A stretch of 64,000 nucleotides of DNA from Pseudomonas sp. LFM046 (GTDB lineage: Bacteria; Pseudomonadota; Gammaproteobacteria; Pseudomonadales; Pseudomonadaceae), in assembly GCF_000949385.2 (NCBI RefSeq), contig NZ_JYKO02000001.1, positions 5,848,441 to 5,912,440 of the forward strand. The letters run 5' to 3'. Position numbers and translations under genes: made by a program. Below the pieces are notes generated by a model. It made no database searches and was not told the origin of the DNA. It saw only the letters and a program-made list of their open reading frames with translations. Shown piece by piece: positions 44,535 through 53,874 of this stretch. The number at the start of each line of letters is the position of its first letter. The stretch's first letter is position 1.

Positions 44535-46484
44535 TTACGGAAGGACTAGCCCGCCCGCGTCCTTGTGCAGCTGGCGCAGGTGTTTGCCGATCTGCTTGAG
44601 GTTGGCTTCGGTGCCGTTCAGCTCGGCCAGGCGCTGGGGTTCCAGCAGGCTGCGCACTTCGCGGTCGAGGTCGTCGCTGAGCTTGCGCATGGTCTGCTGG
44701 CGACTGCTGCTTTCGGCTTCCAGCTGCTGCCATTCGGCGCTCTGGGGCAGGCCGTAGCCGCCCTGCAGCAGCTCTGCTGGGCGGCTGAGGAAGCCGCTGT
44801 TAGCGAGCATCTGTTCAAGGGTGCCGCCGGCCTTGGCGAAGCGGGTCTGGCCGGCCTGTTCCCGTGAGCTCAGGTAGTTGCGCTTGAGTTCGTCCTGGGC
44901 CAGCAGCAACTGGCGGCGCTGGGCGGCCTGTTCCAGCAGGAGCAGGGCGGCGCTGGCGCGCAAGTCGGCTTTTGCGAACCAGGGGCGGCGCTGCTCGGCG
45001 GAAAGCTGCAGCCAGTCCTCCACCTCGTCCTGGGGCACGTTCAGGCGTTCCCGGAGGATCTTGAACATGGCCTGGTAGCGGTCGCGGAAGGAGTCGAAGC
45101 GGTAGCCCAGGCGCAGGGCTTCCCTGGGATCGTCCAGGGGCGTGTGGTCGGCGATGCCACGGCCCTCCAGCAGCTTGAGCAGGCCATTGGGCATGATGCT
45201 GTCGAGGTCGCGCAGGGCCGGGTGGTCGGTGCCGCTGCGTAGCAGCTTGAGGGTTTCCACCGCGCAATTGTTGGAGAGGAACCAGTAATCGCCGTCGTAG
45301 CTCCAGTGTATTTCGGCGGCGTGTTGCACCAGGGCCTCCACCTCGTCGCGGTTGAGTCTGAGGGGCACCGAGGCGAGGCTGCGCAGTTCCACCTTGGTGT
45401 ATTCCTCGATCACCTGGTGCAGGGGCAGCACGAACAGGCGCGACGGGTAGGCGCCGGTGAGGCCGTCCCAGCTGGACAGCTGCACGTCGCCGACGAAGGC
45501 GCGGTAGGAGAGCACCAGGTGCTGGTCGAGGTCGAGGCGGCAGTCCGGCCCGCGCGGGCGGCCGGGTGCGCAGATCACCAGGCGCAGCATGCTGTGGCCC
45601 CAGCGGCTGACCCAGTTCTGGTTGGCTTCGGCGAACAGGTAATCCACCTCGTAGACCCGCTCGGGGTCTAGCTTGCCCAGGGGCTGCTTGCCGAAGTCGC
45701 TTCCGGCATTGAGGTAGGGATAGCCGTCGACGCAGCTGGCGCGCTCGGCCGGAGCCCAGCCGAAATGCTCGCGGAAGTAGCGGTACAGCGTCGGGCGGCG
45801 GCAGGCGTAGGCCGGATCAAGGAGGAAGTACTCCATGTTCACCGCGACGAATTCGCGGGAATTGCTCAGCTCGTAGCTATCCGGGCTGCGGGCCACCTGA
45901 TGGTTTTCCGCTTCGCGCTGGCCGCGCTTGCCAACCGCCTGCGGCCAGCCGGCAAGGTCCAGCAGACGCGGGTCGTCGCTCAGGGTGAAGCGCCGCTCGG
46001 TCTGGCCCCGGCAGTCGCCGGGCAGGCCCACCAGGCCGTTGCTGGCGGACTGGTTGCGGCAGCGGAACTGTTGCGTCCGCTCGGTGGCGGACCAGAGCCG
46101 GGCGCGGTCATAGATATGGGTCAGCTCATGGAGCACGGTGGCCAGCATTTCGCGGCGCACCGTGCCGTGGACGCGGGTGGTCTTCTGTGTCGCCGCGCTG
46201 CCATCGGTCAAGCCGGCCAGCAGGTTGCGATTCAGCACCAGGGCGTCGAAGCGGGTGGCACGGCCATAGCCGTTCTCCGGCAGATCATCGCTCCAGCTGA
46301 CTTCCACCTCGCGGTCCAGGCGCTGGATGAAGGCAGGCGGCAGGGCCGCGCGGGCCTCGTCCAGCAATTGTTGACTGGCCTCGCGCTGGGGCTGGGTCAG
46401 GCCTTCGTCATCCAGCACCAGGCGCAGGTCCGCCTGGGCGCCGCCGGCAATCAGCAGGCCGGCCAGGCAGAACAGACGCAGCAA
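44535..46484 (-). CDS. DUF4105 protein with HExxH metalloprotease-like N domain
   Basis: 649 residues, secreted (MLRLFCLAGLLIAGGAQA signal peptide) from an apparent TTG start at 46484. The N-terminal half has a gluzincin-type VLHELTHIYD (about 115-124) with a downstream NSREFVAVNMEYFL that could give the third ligand. The central part is DUF4105: SRWGHSMLRLV, and SNNCAVETLKLL about 110 residues later, the His and Cys of a circularly permuted NlpC/P60-like fold. The last 170 residues are coiled coil. Follows a DUF2388 gene by 27 bp. Role unknown; a cell-envelope hydrolase is inference. Confidence 0.78.
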   Translation of the reverse strand: MLRLFCLAGLLIAGGAQADLRLVLDDEGLTQPQREASQQLLDEARAALPPAFIQRLDREVEVSWSDDLPENGYGRATRFDALVLNRNLLAGLTDGSAATQKTTRVHGTVRREMLATVLHELTHIYDRARLWSATERTQQFRCRNQSASNGLVGLPGDCRGQTERRFTLSDDPRLLDLAGWPQAVGKRGQREAENHQVARSPDSYELSNSREFVAVNMEYFLLDPAYACRRPTLYRYFREHFGWAPAERASCVDGYPYLNAGSDFGKQPLGKLDPERVYEVDYLFAEANQNWVSRWGHSMLRLVICAPGRPRGPDCRLDLDQHLVLSYRAFVGDVQLSSWDGLTGAYPSRLFVLPLHQVIEEYTKVELRSLASVPLRLNRDEVEALVQHAAEIHWSYDGDYWFLSNNCAVETLKLLRSGTDHPALRDLDSIMPNGLLKLLEGRGIADHTPLDDPREALRLGYRFDSFRDRYQAMFKILRERLNVPQDEVEDWLQLSAEQRRPWFAKADLRASAALLLLEQAAQRRQLLLAQDELKRNYLSSREQAGQTRFAKAGGTLEQMLANSGFLSRPAELLQGGYGLPQSAEWQQLEAESSSRQQTMRKLSDDLDREVRSLLEPQRLAELNGTEANLKQIGKHLRQLHKDAGGLVLP

Positions 46485-46511
46485 GGTGTTCAGGGGCAGG
46501 TGCTCGCGGGA

Positions 46512-46832
46512 TCAGAGGGCGAGGATGGTTTCCGCCAGGGCCTGGTCGCTGGCGTCGCGGGCCTCCGGGAATTGCTCGCGCAGGGCGCCGAACGCGGCTT
46601 CCAGCTGGGCGCCACGGATCTCGCCGGCGCTGGCCACGAAGCTGGCGGCGTCGTCGCGGGCGGCCATCACCACTTTCATGTCACGGATGGAGGTGGTGGT
46701 GTCGGAAGTGAAGTCGAGAGTGCGGTCCAGCGCGCGGACGATGATGTTGCTGGTGGCCTCCAGCGTCTGGGCCTGGGTGGCGCCAGCAAAGAAAGAAAGG
46801 GCGATGGCTGCGACAGACAGCGTGCGGCGCAT
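46512..46832 (-). CDS. DUF2388 small secreted protein, paralogue 1
   Basis: 106 residues from the ATG at 46832 with signal peptide (MRRTLSVAAIALSFFAGATQA). The mature part carries the DUF2388 core ARDDAASFVASAGEIRGAQLEAAFGALRE and ends LAETILAL. This is a Pseudomonas paralogous family of unknown function. The neighbour at 47001-47318 shares the core nearly residue for residue. Probably transcribed with the DUF4105 gene downstream. Confidence 0.85.
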   Translation of the reverse strand: MRRTLSVAAIALSFFAGATQAQTLEATSNIIVRALDRTLDFTSDTTTSIRDMKVVMAARDDAASFVASAGEIRGAQLEAAFGALREQFPEARDASDQALAETILAL

Positions 46833-47000
46833 GGAAGCTCTCCGTAGGAAATTTCTAGGGCATTGGACGGCATTACCCGACGGCAGTTCTTCACCGTGGG
46901 CGCAGGGCGCGAAGGTTAACGGAATGGGCCCGCGAGGAACAGGCGGCGCGGGGCGTGGAGGCCCCAATGGGCCGCGCGGAGGGCGCGGCCCGGGACCTCG

Positions 47001-47318
47001 TCAGAGGGCGAGGATGGCCTGGGCCAGTTGCAGGTCGCTGGCGGCCAGTTGCGGCAGGGTCGTGCGGATGTGCTTGAAGGCGGCTTCCAGGCGGGCGCCA
47101 CGGATATCGCCGTCGCTGGCAACGAAGCTGGCGGCATCGTCACGGGCAGCGAGCACGATCTTGTCGTCGTCGAAGGAGGAGCTGATGTCGGAGGTGGAGT
47201 CCGAGCTGGCGCGAGTGGCGTCGACCACGGTATCGGTGGTGACCACGAAACTGGTGGCGGAGGCGCCGGTGGCGAGTGCCAGCAGGGCGGCGGCGCTGAG
47301 CAGGCGTAGAGAGGTCAT
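47001..47318 (-). CDS. DUF2388 small secreted protein, paralogue 2
   Basis: 105 residues with signal peptide (MTSLRLLSAAALLALATGASA) and the core ARDDAASFVASDGDIRGARLEAAFKHIR, ending LAQAILAL. Upstream of paralogue 1 by 168 bp, so the pair looks like a local duplication. AAGGAGTTACCCC precedes the ATG. Function unknown; periplasmic. Confidence 0.85.
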   Translation of the reverse strand: MTSLRLLSAAALLALATGASATSFVVTTDTVVDATRASSDSTSDISSSFDDDKIVLAARDDAASFVASDGDIRGARLEAAFKHIRTTLPQLAASDLQLAQAILAL

Positions 47319-47415
47319 GGGGTAACTCCTTTGACTGACCGGAGCGGCAGCGCGAGAGGCGCTGCCGGCTGCCCGGACAGCCTAGTCAAAGCGAGCGCGA
47401 CGGGCCAGTGCTGGC

Positions 47416-47634
47416 TCAGCGCCAGAAGGGCCTGTCCAGTTCTTCATAGCGCTCGCTCGGGCTGATGCCGACATCCGCCAGGGCGCGGGCATCCAGTTGC
47501 GCCAGTTGGTTCCGGGTGCGCGCGTTGCGTTGCCACAGGGCAAGGGTGGCGAACAGGCGCAGGTACCAGTGGGTCCGGGGGCGGCTTGGCTGGAACCGGG
47601 CAGAAGTTACAGAGGCAGAGAGTGTGCGATCCAT
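47416..47634 (-). CDS. DUF1127 small protein, paralogue 1
   Basis: 72 residues with a C-terminal DUF1127 motif (RNQLAQLDARALADVGISPSERYEELDRPFWR), positively charged and cytoplasmic. Members in other bacteria affect phosphate, metabolism and RNA turnover, but none shown here. The C-terminal 35 residues match the product at 47988-48203. Confidence 0.85.
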   Translation of the reverse strand: MDRTLSASVTSARFQPSRPRTHWYLRLFATLALWQRNARTRNQLAQLDARALADVGISPSERYEELDRPFWR

Positions 47635-47987
47635 GGCGCTCTTCCTTCCCGCAGCGGCGCGGGGATGGGTGATGGAGGGTCATGATCCCGTTCGCGGGGA
47701 ACCCTGTGCAGTCACAGCCGGATTCAATTGTGCTGTAGCAGATCGATGATTGTTGAAACTGTATTGGTCTGATCTGGATCAGCTGTGCTGGATGGGGCGG
47801 AGTGGGGCGCCGAGATGGTGTGTCTGCGAGGTTTCTGGTGGGCTGAAGCCCACCCGACACGAGGAGCATGCAGGCTCCAGCGCTGGCATTTTGGGCTTTT
47901 CAGGGCCCAGAAACGACGAAACCCGCCGCGGAATGCGACGGGTTCTGTCTGGGGTGTTGCTAGCGGGCCGCTGGCCCGGCGAACTGC
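47635..47987. other. Gap between the two DUF1127 genes
   Basis: 353 bp without a gene. It contains GGTGGGCTGAAGCCCACC (47837-47854), a perfect palindromic repeat unit common in Pseudomonas, and a terminator-like stem near 47920-47943 (AACCCGCCGC with GCGACGGGTT, one G-U) for the gene at 47988. The left part is AT-richer and probably carries the promoter of the 47416-47634 gene. Confidence 0.6.
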
Positions 47988-48203
47988 TTAGCGCCAGAAG
48001 GGCTTGTTCAGTTCGGCTTCGCGCTGGGCTTCGCTGATACCGGCGTCGGCCAGCAGGCGAGTGTCGAGCAGGGCCAGTTGATGACGGCTGGCGATGCGAC
48101 GCTGCCACAGCAGCAGGGTGGAGAGGGTACGCAGGGCCCACGAAGCTTTCGGGGATTGTTCGGCGCTTTCGAAGATCAGGTCGGAACTGAGGGTACGTTC
48201 CAT
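47988..48203 (-). CDS. DUF1127 small protein, paralogue 2
   Basis: 71 residues from the ATG at 48203 (AAGGACC upstream). The C-terminal motif RHQLALLDTRLLADAGISEAQREAELNKPFWR is DUF1127 and mirrors paralogue 1, including the PFWR end. The N-terminal half with a Trp/Leu-rich amphipathic helix (WALRTLSTLLLWQRR) also matches. Function unknown. Confidence 0.85.
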   Translation of the reverse strand: MERTLSSDLIFESAEQSPKASWALRTLSTLLLWQRRIASRHQLALLDTRLLADAGISEAQREAELNKPFWR

Positions 48204-48532
48204 GGCGGTAGGTCCTTCCCGCTTTTGACGGGGCTTGGTTATCAACTGGTGCCTATGATCTACCCGGAACAGCCGCGACTGTAGTCACAGTTGCTCTAAA
48301 TTGTGTTGTTCATACTTAGCATGCTTATCAACTGTTTTGCTGAAATTCTGCGCAACTGTATGGGTGCTCCGGCAAATCACTCGTGATTCGCCAGAGCACC
48401 ACATTTTTTCCTGTCGATTGAAAGAACAGCAGGGCTTTCAAACAGTACAGTTCTGATTTTTCAGAAACTGTTTTCAGACCCCTTTGTCAGAATCGTTGAT
48501 TACAAGCTCATAACTGTTCTGGTCGATTTGGA
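48204..48532. other. AT-rich gap with a plus-strand terminator
   Basis: 329 bp, clearly AT-richer than its surroundings, no gene. It should hold the promoter of the DUF1127 gene. A strong plus-strand intrinsic terminator (48363-48409) has no annotated gene upstream on that strand, so a small RNA may lie in about 48290-48409. Confidence 0.5.
48363..48409 (+). terminator. Orphan intrinsic terminator, plus strand
   Basis: An 18-bp stem with two mismatches (GGTGCTCCGGCAAATCAC at 48363-48380 with GTGATTCGCCAGAGCACC at 48383-48400) is followed by six T at 48404-48409. On the other strand no T run follows. Confidence 0.75.
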
Positions 48533-50026
48533 TCAGCTGGCCAGCATTTGGCCGGTTTCTTCCAGATTGATATGCCAGGACATGGCTTCGCGGAGCAGGT
48601 GCGGGGTGTGGCCGCCCTTGGCGCAGGCTGCACTGAAGTACGACTGTAGCGCTTGGCGGTAATCCGGATGCACACAGTTGTCGATGATCACCCGGGCGCG
48701 TTCGCGGGGGGCCAGGCCACGCAGGTCGGCCAGACCCTGCTCGGTGACCAGGATGTCCACGTCGTGCTCGGTGTGGTCCACGTGGCTGACCATGGGCACC
48801 ACGCTGGAAATGGCACCGCCCTTGGCGATGGATTTGGTGACGAAGATGGCCAGGTGGGCGTTGCGGGCGAAGTCGCCGGAGCCGCCGATGCCGTTCATCA
48901 TCCTGGTGCCGCCCACATGGGTGGAGTTGACGTTGCCGTAGATGTCGAACTCCAGCGCGGTGTTGATGCCGATGATGCCCAGGCGCCGCACCACTTCGGG
49001 GTGGTTGGAGATCTCCTGTGGACGCAGCACCAGCTTGTCCTTGTAGCGCTCCAGGTTGCCGAAGACATCGGCGTTGCGGCGGGCGGACAGGGTGACGGAG
49101 CTGCCGGAGGCAAAGGACAGCTTGCCGGCGTCGATCAGGTCGAAGGTGGAGTCCTGCAGCACCTCGGAGTACATGGTGAGGTCCTGGAACGGCGACTCGA
49201 TCAGGCCGCACATCACGGCGTTGGCGATGCTGCCGATACCGGCCTGCAGCGGTGCCAGGTTATTGCTCATGCGACCGGCTTCCACTTCGCGCTTGAAGAA
49301 GGCGATCAGGTGGTCGGCGATAGCCTGGGTCTCGCCATCCGGCGGCAGCACGGTGGACAGGGAGTCCGGCTGCTCGGTGATAACGATGGCGGCAATCTTG
49401 GCCGGATCGATCGGAATCGCGGTGGCGCCGATGCGGTCATCCACGCGGGTCAGCGGGATCGGCGTGCGGGTTGGCCGGTAGGTCGGGATATAGATGTCGT
49501 GCAGGCCTTCCAGGTTGGGGTTGTGGGCCAGGTTGATCTCGACGATCACGCGCTTGGCGAAGATCGCGAAGCTGGCGGAGTTGCCCACGGAGGTGGTCGG
49601 CACGATGTGGCCCTGCTCGGTGATGGCCACGGCTTCGATCACGGCGATGTCGGGCAGCTTGAGCTGATGGTTGCGCAGTTGCTCGACGGTTTCCGACAAG
49701 TGCTGGTCGATGAACATCACTTCACCGGCATTGATCGCCTTGCGCAGGGTGCTGTCCACCTGAAACGGCATGCGACGGGCCAGCACGCCGGCCTCGGTGA
49801 GTTGCTTGTCGAGGTCGTTGCCCAGGCTCGCGCCGGTCATCAGGCTGATCTGCAGCGGCTGCTCCTTGGCTCGCGCGGCCAGTGCCTGGGGCACGGCCTT
49901 GGCTTCGCCGGCGCGGGTGAAACCGCTCATGCCGACGGTCATGCCGTCTTCGATCAGGGCAGCGGCCTCGGCCGCACTCATCACCTTGCCCAGCAGAGAG
50001 GGCAGGCGCACGCGATCAGAGTACAT
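48533..50026 (-). CDS. Acetyl-CoA hydrolase/CoA transferase family protein
   Basis: 497 residues (ATG at 50026, GAGG 8 bases upstream), the length of class I CoA transferases such as succinyl-CoA:acetate CoA-transferase (P. aeruginosa PA5445 by memory). N-terminal GMTVGMSGFTRAGEAKAVP and the central EVLQDSTFDLIDAGKLSFASGSS are family signatures. The active-site glutamate should be in the MYSEVLQDS segment. C-terminal HTEHDVDILVTEQGLADLRG. Likely moves CoA between acetate and succinate in overflow metabolism. Monocistronic, with a repeat between it and pntB. Confidence 0.9.
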   Translation of the reverse strand: MYSDRVRLPSLLGKVMSAAEAAALIEDGMTVGMSGFTRAGEAKAVPQALAARAKEQPLQISLMTGASLGNDLDKQLTEAGVLARRMPFQVDSTLRKAINAGEVMFIDQHLSETVEQLRNHQLKLPDIAVIEAVAITEQGHIVPTTSVGNSASFAIFAKRVIVEINLAHNPNLEGLHDIYIPTYRPTRTPIPLTRVDDRIGATAIPIDPAKIAAIVITEQPDSLSTVLPPDGETQAIADHLIAFFKREVEAGRMSNNLAPLQAGIGSIANAVMCGLIESPFQDLTMYSEVLQDSTFDLIDAGKLSFASGSSVTLSARRNADVFGNLERYKDKLVLRPQEISNHPEVVRRLGIIGINTALEFDIYGNVNSTHVGGTRMMNGIGGSGDFARNAHLAIFVTKSIAKGGAISSVVPMVSHVDHTEHDVDILVTEQGLADLRGLAPRERARVIIDNCVHPDYRQALQSYFSAACAKGGHTPHLLREAMSWHINLEETGQMLAS

Positions 50027-50162
50027 GGGGAAAACCTCGGACAACGGGGAGGGAAAGCGCGCAGTCTAGGGGCTGGCGGGGCGTCCGACTTCTATACCAA
50101 GGTCGAAGAAATGGCTCTATTCAGGGCCTTTCGTCGGAGGGGAGGGCGTGGATTGCTCTTCT

Positions 50163-50188
50163 GTAGGGGCGAATTCATTCGCCCCTAC
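50163..50188. repeat. Minimal GGGGCGAAT inverted repeat, copy 3
   Basis: GTAGGGGCGAAT-TC-ATTCGCCCCTAC is a perfect dyad of 12-bp arms. These are the outermost arms of the 95-bp elements at 10081 and 23021, fused with the core missing. Confidence 0.9.
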
Positions 50189-50226
50189 AACACAAGATGC
50201 CCGTGCAGGCGAAGGCGTAAACAAAA

Positions 50227-50247
50227 GCCCCGGCACAAGGCCGGGGT
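50227..50247 (-). terminator. Intrinsic terminator of the pnt operon
   Basis: CCCCGGC (50228-50234) pairs with GCCGGGG (50240-50246); the minus strand continues CTTTTGTTT. It lies about 23 bp after the pntB stop. Confidence 0.85.
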
Positions 50248-50269
50248 CTTCGCTGGATCAGGGCAGGGA

Positions 50270-51706
50270 TCAATCCACTGCTTTCACCATGTCCTCGATC
50301 ACCTTCTTGGCGTCGCCGAACACCATCATGGTCTTGTCCATGTAGAACAGTTCGTTGTCCAGGCCGGCGTAGCCGCTGGCCATGGAGCGCTTGTTCACGA
50401 TGATGGTCTTGGCCTTGAAGGCTTCCAGGATCGGCATGCCGGCAATCGGCGACTTCGGATCGTTCTTCGCCGCCGGGTTCACCACGTCGTTGGCGCCCAA
50501 TACCAGCACCACGTCGGCCTGGCCGAACTCGGAGTTGATGTCCTCCATCTCGAACACCTGCTCGTAGGGCACTTCGGCCTCGGCCAGCAGGACGTTCATG
50601 TGACCGGGCATACGGCCTGCCACCGGGTGGATCGCGTACTTCACGTTGACGCCGCGATGGCTCAGCTTCTCCGACAGTTCCATCAGCGCGTGCTGGGCGC
50701 GTGCCACCGCCAGGCCGTAGCCGGGGACGATGATCACGCTGTCGGCGTTGGTCAGCAGGAAGGCGGCGTCGTCGGACGAGCCGGACTTCACCGGACGCTG
50801 TTCCTTGCTGCCACCCGAGGCGCCGGCATCAGCTTCGGCACCGAAGCCGCCGAGGATGACGTTGAAGAAGGAGCGGTTCATCGCCTTGCACATGATGTAC
50901 GACAGGATCGCACCGGAGGAGCCCACCAGGGAGCCGGCGACGATCAGCATCGAGTTGTTCAGCGAGAAGCCGATACCGGCCGCCGCCCAGCCCGAGTAGC
51001 TGTTCAGCATGGACACCACCACCGGCATGTCAGCGCCGCCGATCGGGATGATGATCAGCACGCCGATGACGAAGGCCAGGGCCACCAGCAGGGCGAAGGC
51101 GCCGATGTTGCCGGTGAAGGTGAAGTACAGGCCGAGGGCGACGATGCCCAGGCCCACCAGCAGGTTCAGCTTGTGCTGGCCGGCGAACTGCACCGGGGCA
51201 CCCTGGAACAGGCGGAACTTGTACTTGCCCGACAGCTTGCCGAAGGCGATCACCGAACCGGAGAAGGTGACGGCACCGATGGCTGCGCCGAGGAACAGTT
51301 CCAGGCGGTTGCCCGCCGGGATGGCGTCGCCCAGGGCGGCAACGATGCCCAGGGACTGCGGCTCGACCACGGCGGCGATGGCGATGAACACCGCAGCCAG
51401 ACCGATCATGCTGTGCATGAAGGCCACCAGCTCCGGCATCTTGGTCATTTCGACGCGCTTGGCCATGATCGAACCGGCGGTACCGCCGATCAGCAGGCCG
51501 ACGATCACGTAGCCGATGCCCTGGGTGGCGAGGTCCGCGCCCAGCTTATAGATGAGGCTGATGGTGGTGACCACGGCGATGGCCATGCCGACCATGCCGA
51601 ACAGGTTGCCGCGACGGGACGAGGTCGGGTGCGACAGACCCTTGAGTGCCTGGATGAAGCACACCGAGGCGACAAGGTAGAGAAGGGTGATCAGGTTCAT
51701 GCTCAT
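50270..51706 (-). CDS. pntB: NAD(P) transhydrogenase subunit beta
   Basis: Proton-translocating transhydrogenase subunit, 478 residues from the ATG at 51706 (MSMNLITLLYLVASVCFIQAL). Nine membrane helices fill the first 270 residues (domain II). The C-terminal domain III binds NADP(H): GYGLAVARAQHAL (Rossmann loop), VKYAIHPVAGRMPGHMNVLLAEA, and LGANDVVNPAA. Uses the proton motive force to drive NADH + NADP+ to NADPH. Starts 2 bp after pntAb. Confidence 0.95.
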   Translation of the reverse strand: MSMNLITLLYLVASVCFIQALKGLSHPTSSRRGNLFGMVGMAIAVVTTISLIYKLGADLATQGIGYVIVGLLIGGTAGSIMAKRVEMTKMPELVAFMHSMIGLAAVFIAIAAVVEPQSLGIVAALGDAIPAGNRLELFLGAAIGAVTFSGSVIAFGKLSGKYKFRLFQGAPVQFAGQHKLNLLVGLGIVALGLYFTFTGNIGAFALLVALAFVIGVLIIIPIGGADMPVVVSMLNSYSGWAAAGIGFSLNNSMLIVAGSLVGSSGAILSYIMCKAMNRSFFNVILGGFGAEADAGASGGSKEQRPVKSGSSDDAAFLLTNADSVIIVPGYGLAVARAQHALMELSEKLSHRGVNVKYAIHPVAGRMPGHMNVLLAEAEVPYEQVFEMEDINSEFGQADVVLVLGANDVVNPAAKNDPKSPIAGMPILEAFKAKTIIVNKRSMASGYAGLDNELFYMDKTMMVFGDAKKVIEDMVKAVD

Positions 51707-51708
51707 GG

Positions 51709-52023
51709 TCAGTGCTTCTCCGCCTGCGCTTTCGGCGCTTTCTTCTTGAACATTTCCAGCATGCGACGGGTGACCAGGAAGCCACCGAAGACGTTCACCG
51801 CGGCCAGTGCCACCGCCAGGGTGCCCATGGCCTTGCCCAGCGGGGTGACGGTGAGGGCGGCGGCCAGCATGGCGCCGACGATCACGATGGCCGAGATGGC
51901 GTTGGTCACGGCCATCAGCGGGGTGTGCAGGGCCGGGGTGACGTTCCACACCACGTGGTAGCCGACGTAGATGGCCAGCACGAAGATGATCAGGTTGTAG
52001 ATGCCGTCGGAAATCAGGTCCAT
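51709..52023 (-). CDS. pntAb: NAD(P) transhydrogenase subunit alpha part 2
   Basis: 104 residues forming the short membrane part of the alpha chain, with three to four helices ([34 protein letters not shown]). The motif [19 protein letters not shown] is strictly typical. Split alpha subunits are usual in Pseudomonas and Rhodospirillum. The middle gene of the operon, 11 bp after pntAa. Confidence 0.94.
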   Translation of the reverse strand: MDLISDGIYNLIIFVLAIYVGYHVVWNVTPALHTPLMAVTNAISAIVIVGAMLAAALTVTPLGKAMGTLAVALAAVNVFGGFLVTRRMLEMFKKKAPKAQAEKH

Positions 52024-52034
52024 GGTCTCTATCC

Positions 52035-53195
<1,161 letters not shown>

Positions 53196-53874
53196 TTCAA
53201 ATCTCCTGCGTGATCGATCTGGTGAACCAGTGCACTGCGGATGGTGCTCTGGCGAGGCGGATCCGCCTTTCAACAGCCTGGTATCGCAACAGCCGAAACC
53301 TGGTGGCGCGGCATTCTGCAATCGGAACCTCAACTGCTTCAAGCAGTTCTGGAGTAAAACGATACAATAACTACAAGTCACGATTTGACTTGCTGTCCCT
53401 GGCTTCCGTTCCAGGCCCCGTCATCGCTGGTGGCGGCGAGCCTTCACCGAGGAATCCGGTGCCGGTCTCCATCCCCAGGTTGAATGACTATCCATCAAAG
53501 TAGCGCCAGTACAGGCTTTCGGTACGTGACATCCTGCCGTTAATGGCTGGCGCACTGTTAGTAAGACTTTTTAATAGTTGCCATAAGGCTGCGGAAAATG
53601 GGCGTTCTGTAGCTTTTGTGAATATCTGACTACAGGGTCAAGATAGAGATTTCGGCCGATAGGTGAGGGGAAGCGTAGTTCGCATGCAAGCCAGTCGCCT
53701 CGCGGGCTGCGCCAATTTGTCGCGGCTGCCGTAATGGGAATGGACGATGTCGCAAGAGCGAATTTTTGTCAGGGCTTCGGGGGTTTGCCAGGCGAAATGT
53801 GCGCAGGGGGGAGATCCACGAGGTGGATTTCCACCCGCACTGGCGGATGCGAGGAGCGCTACGAGCTGGCGGAC
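53196..53874. promoter_or_regulatory. Promoter region of pnt and 3' flank of the LuxR gene
   Basis: 679 bp with no supportable gene. The right part is the 3' side of the LuxR gene. 53340-53640 is AT-rich by local standards and is the likely site of the pnt promoter on the minus strand. I could not choose one pair of boxes or find a repeat. Confidence 0.5.

Noticed and set aside
48653..51961. Plus-strand open frame of 1102 codons
   Set aside because: It runs antisense through the CoA-transferase and pnt genes and has the Gly/His/Val-rich composition of a shadow frame in GC-rich DNA. The genes opposite have full family motifs.
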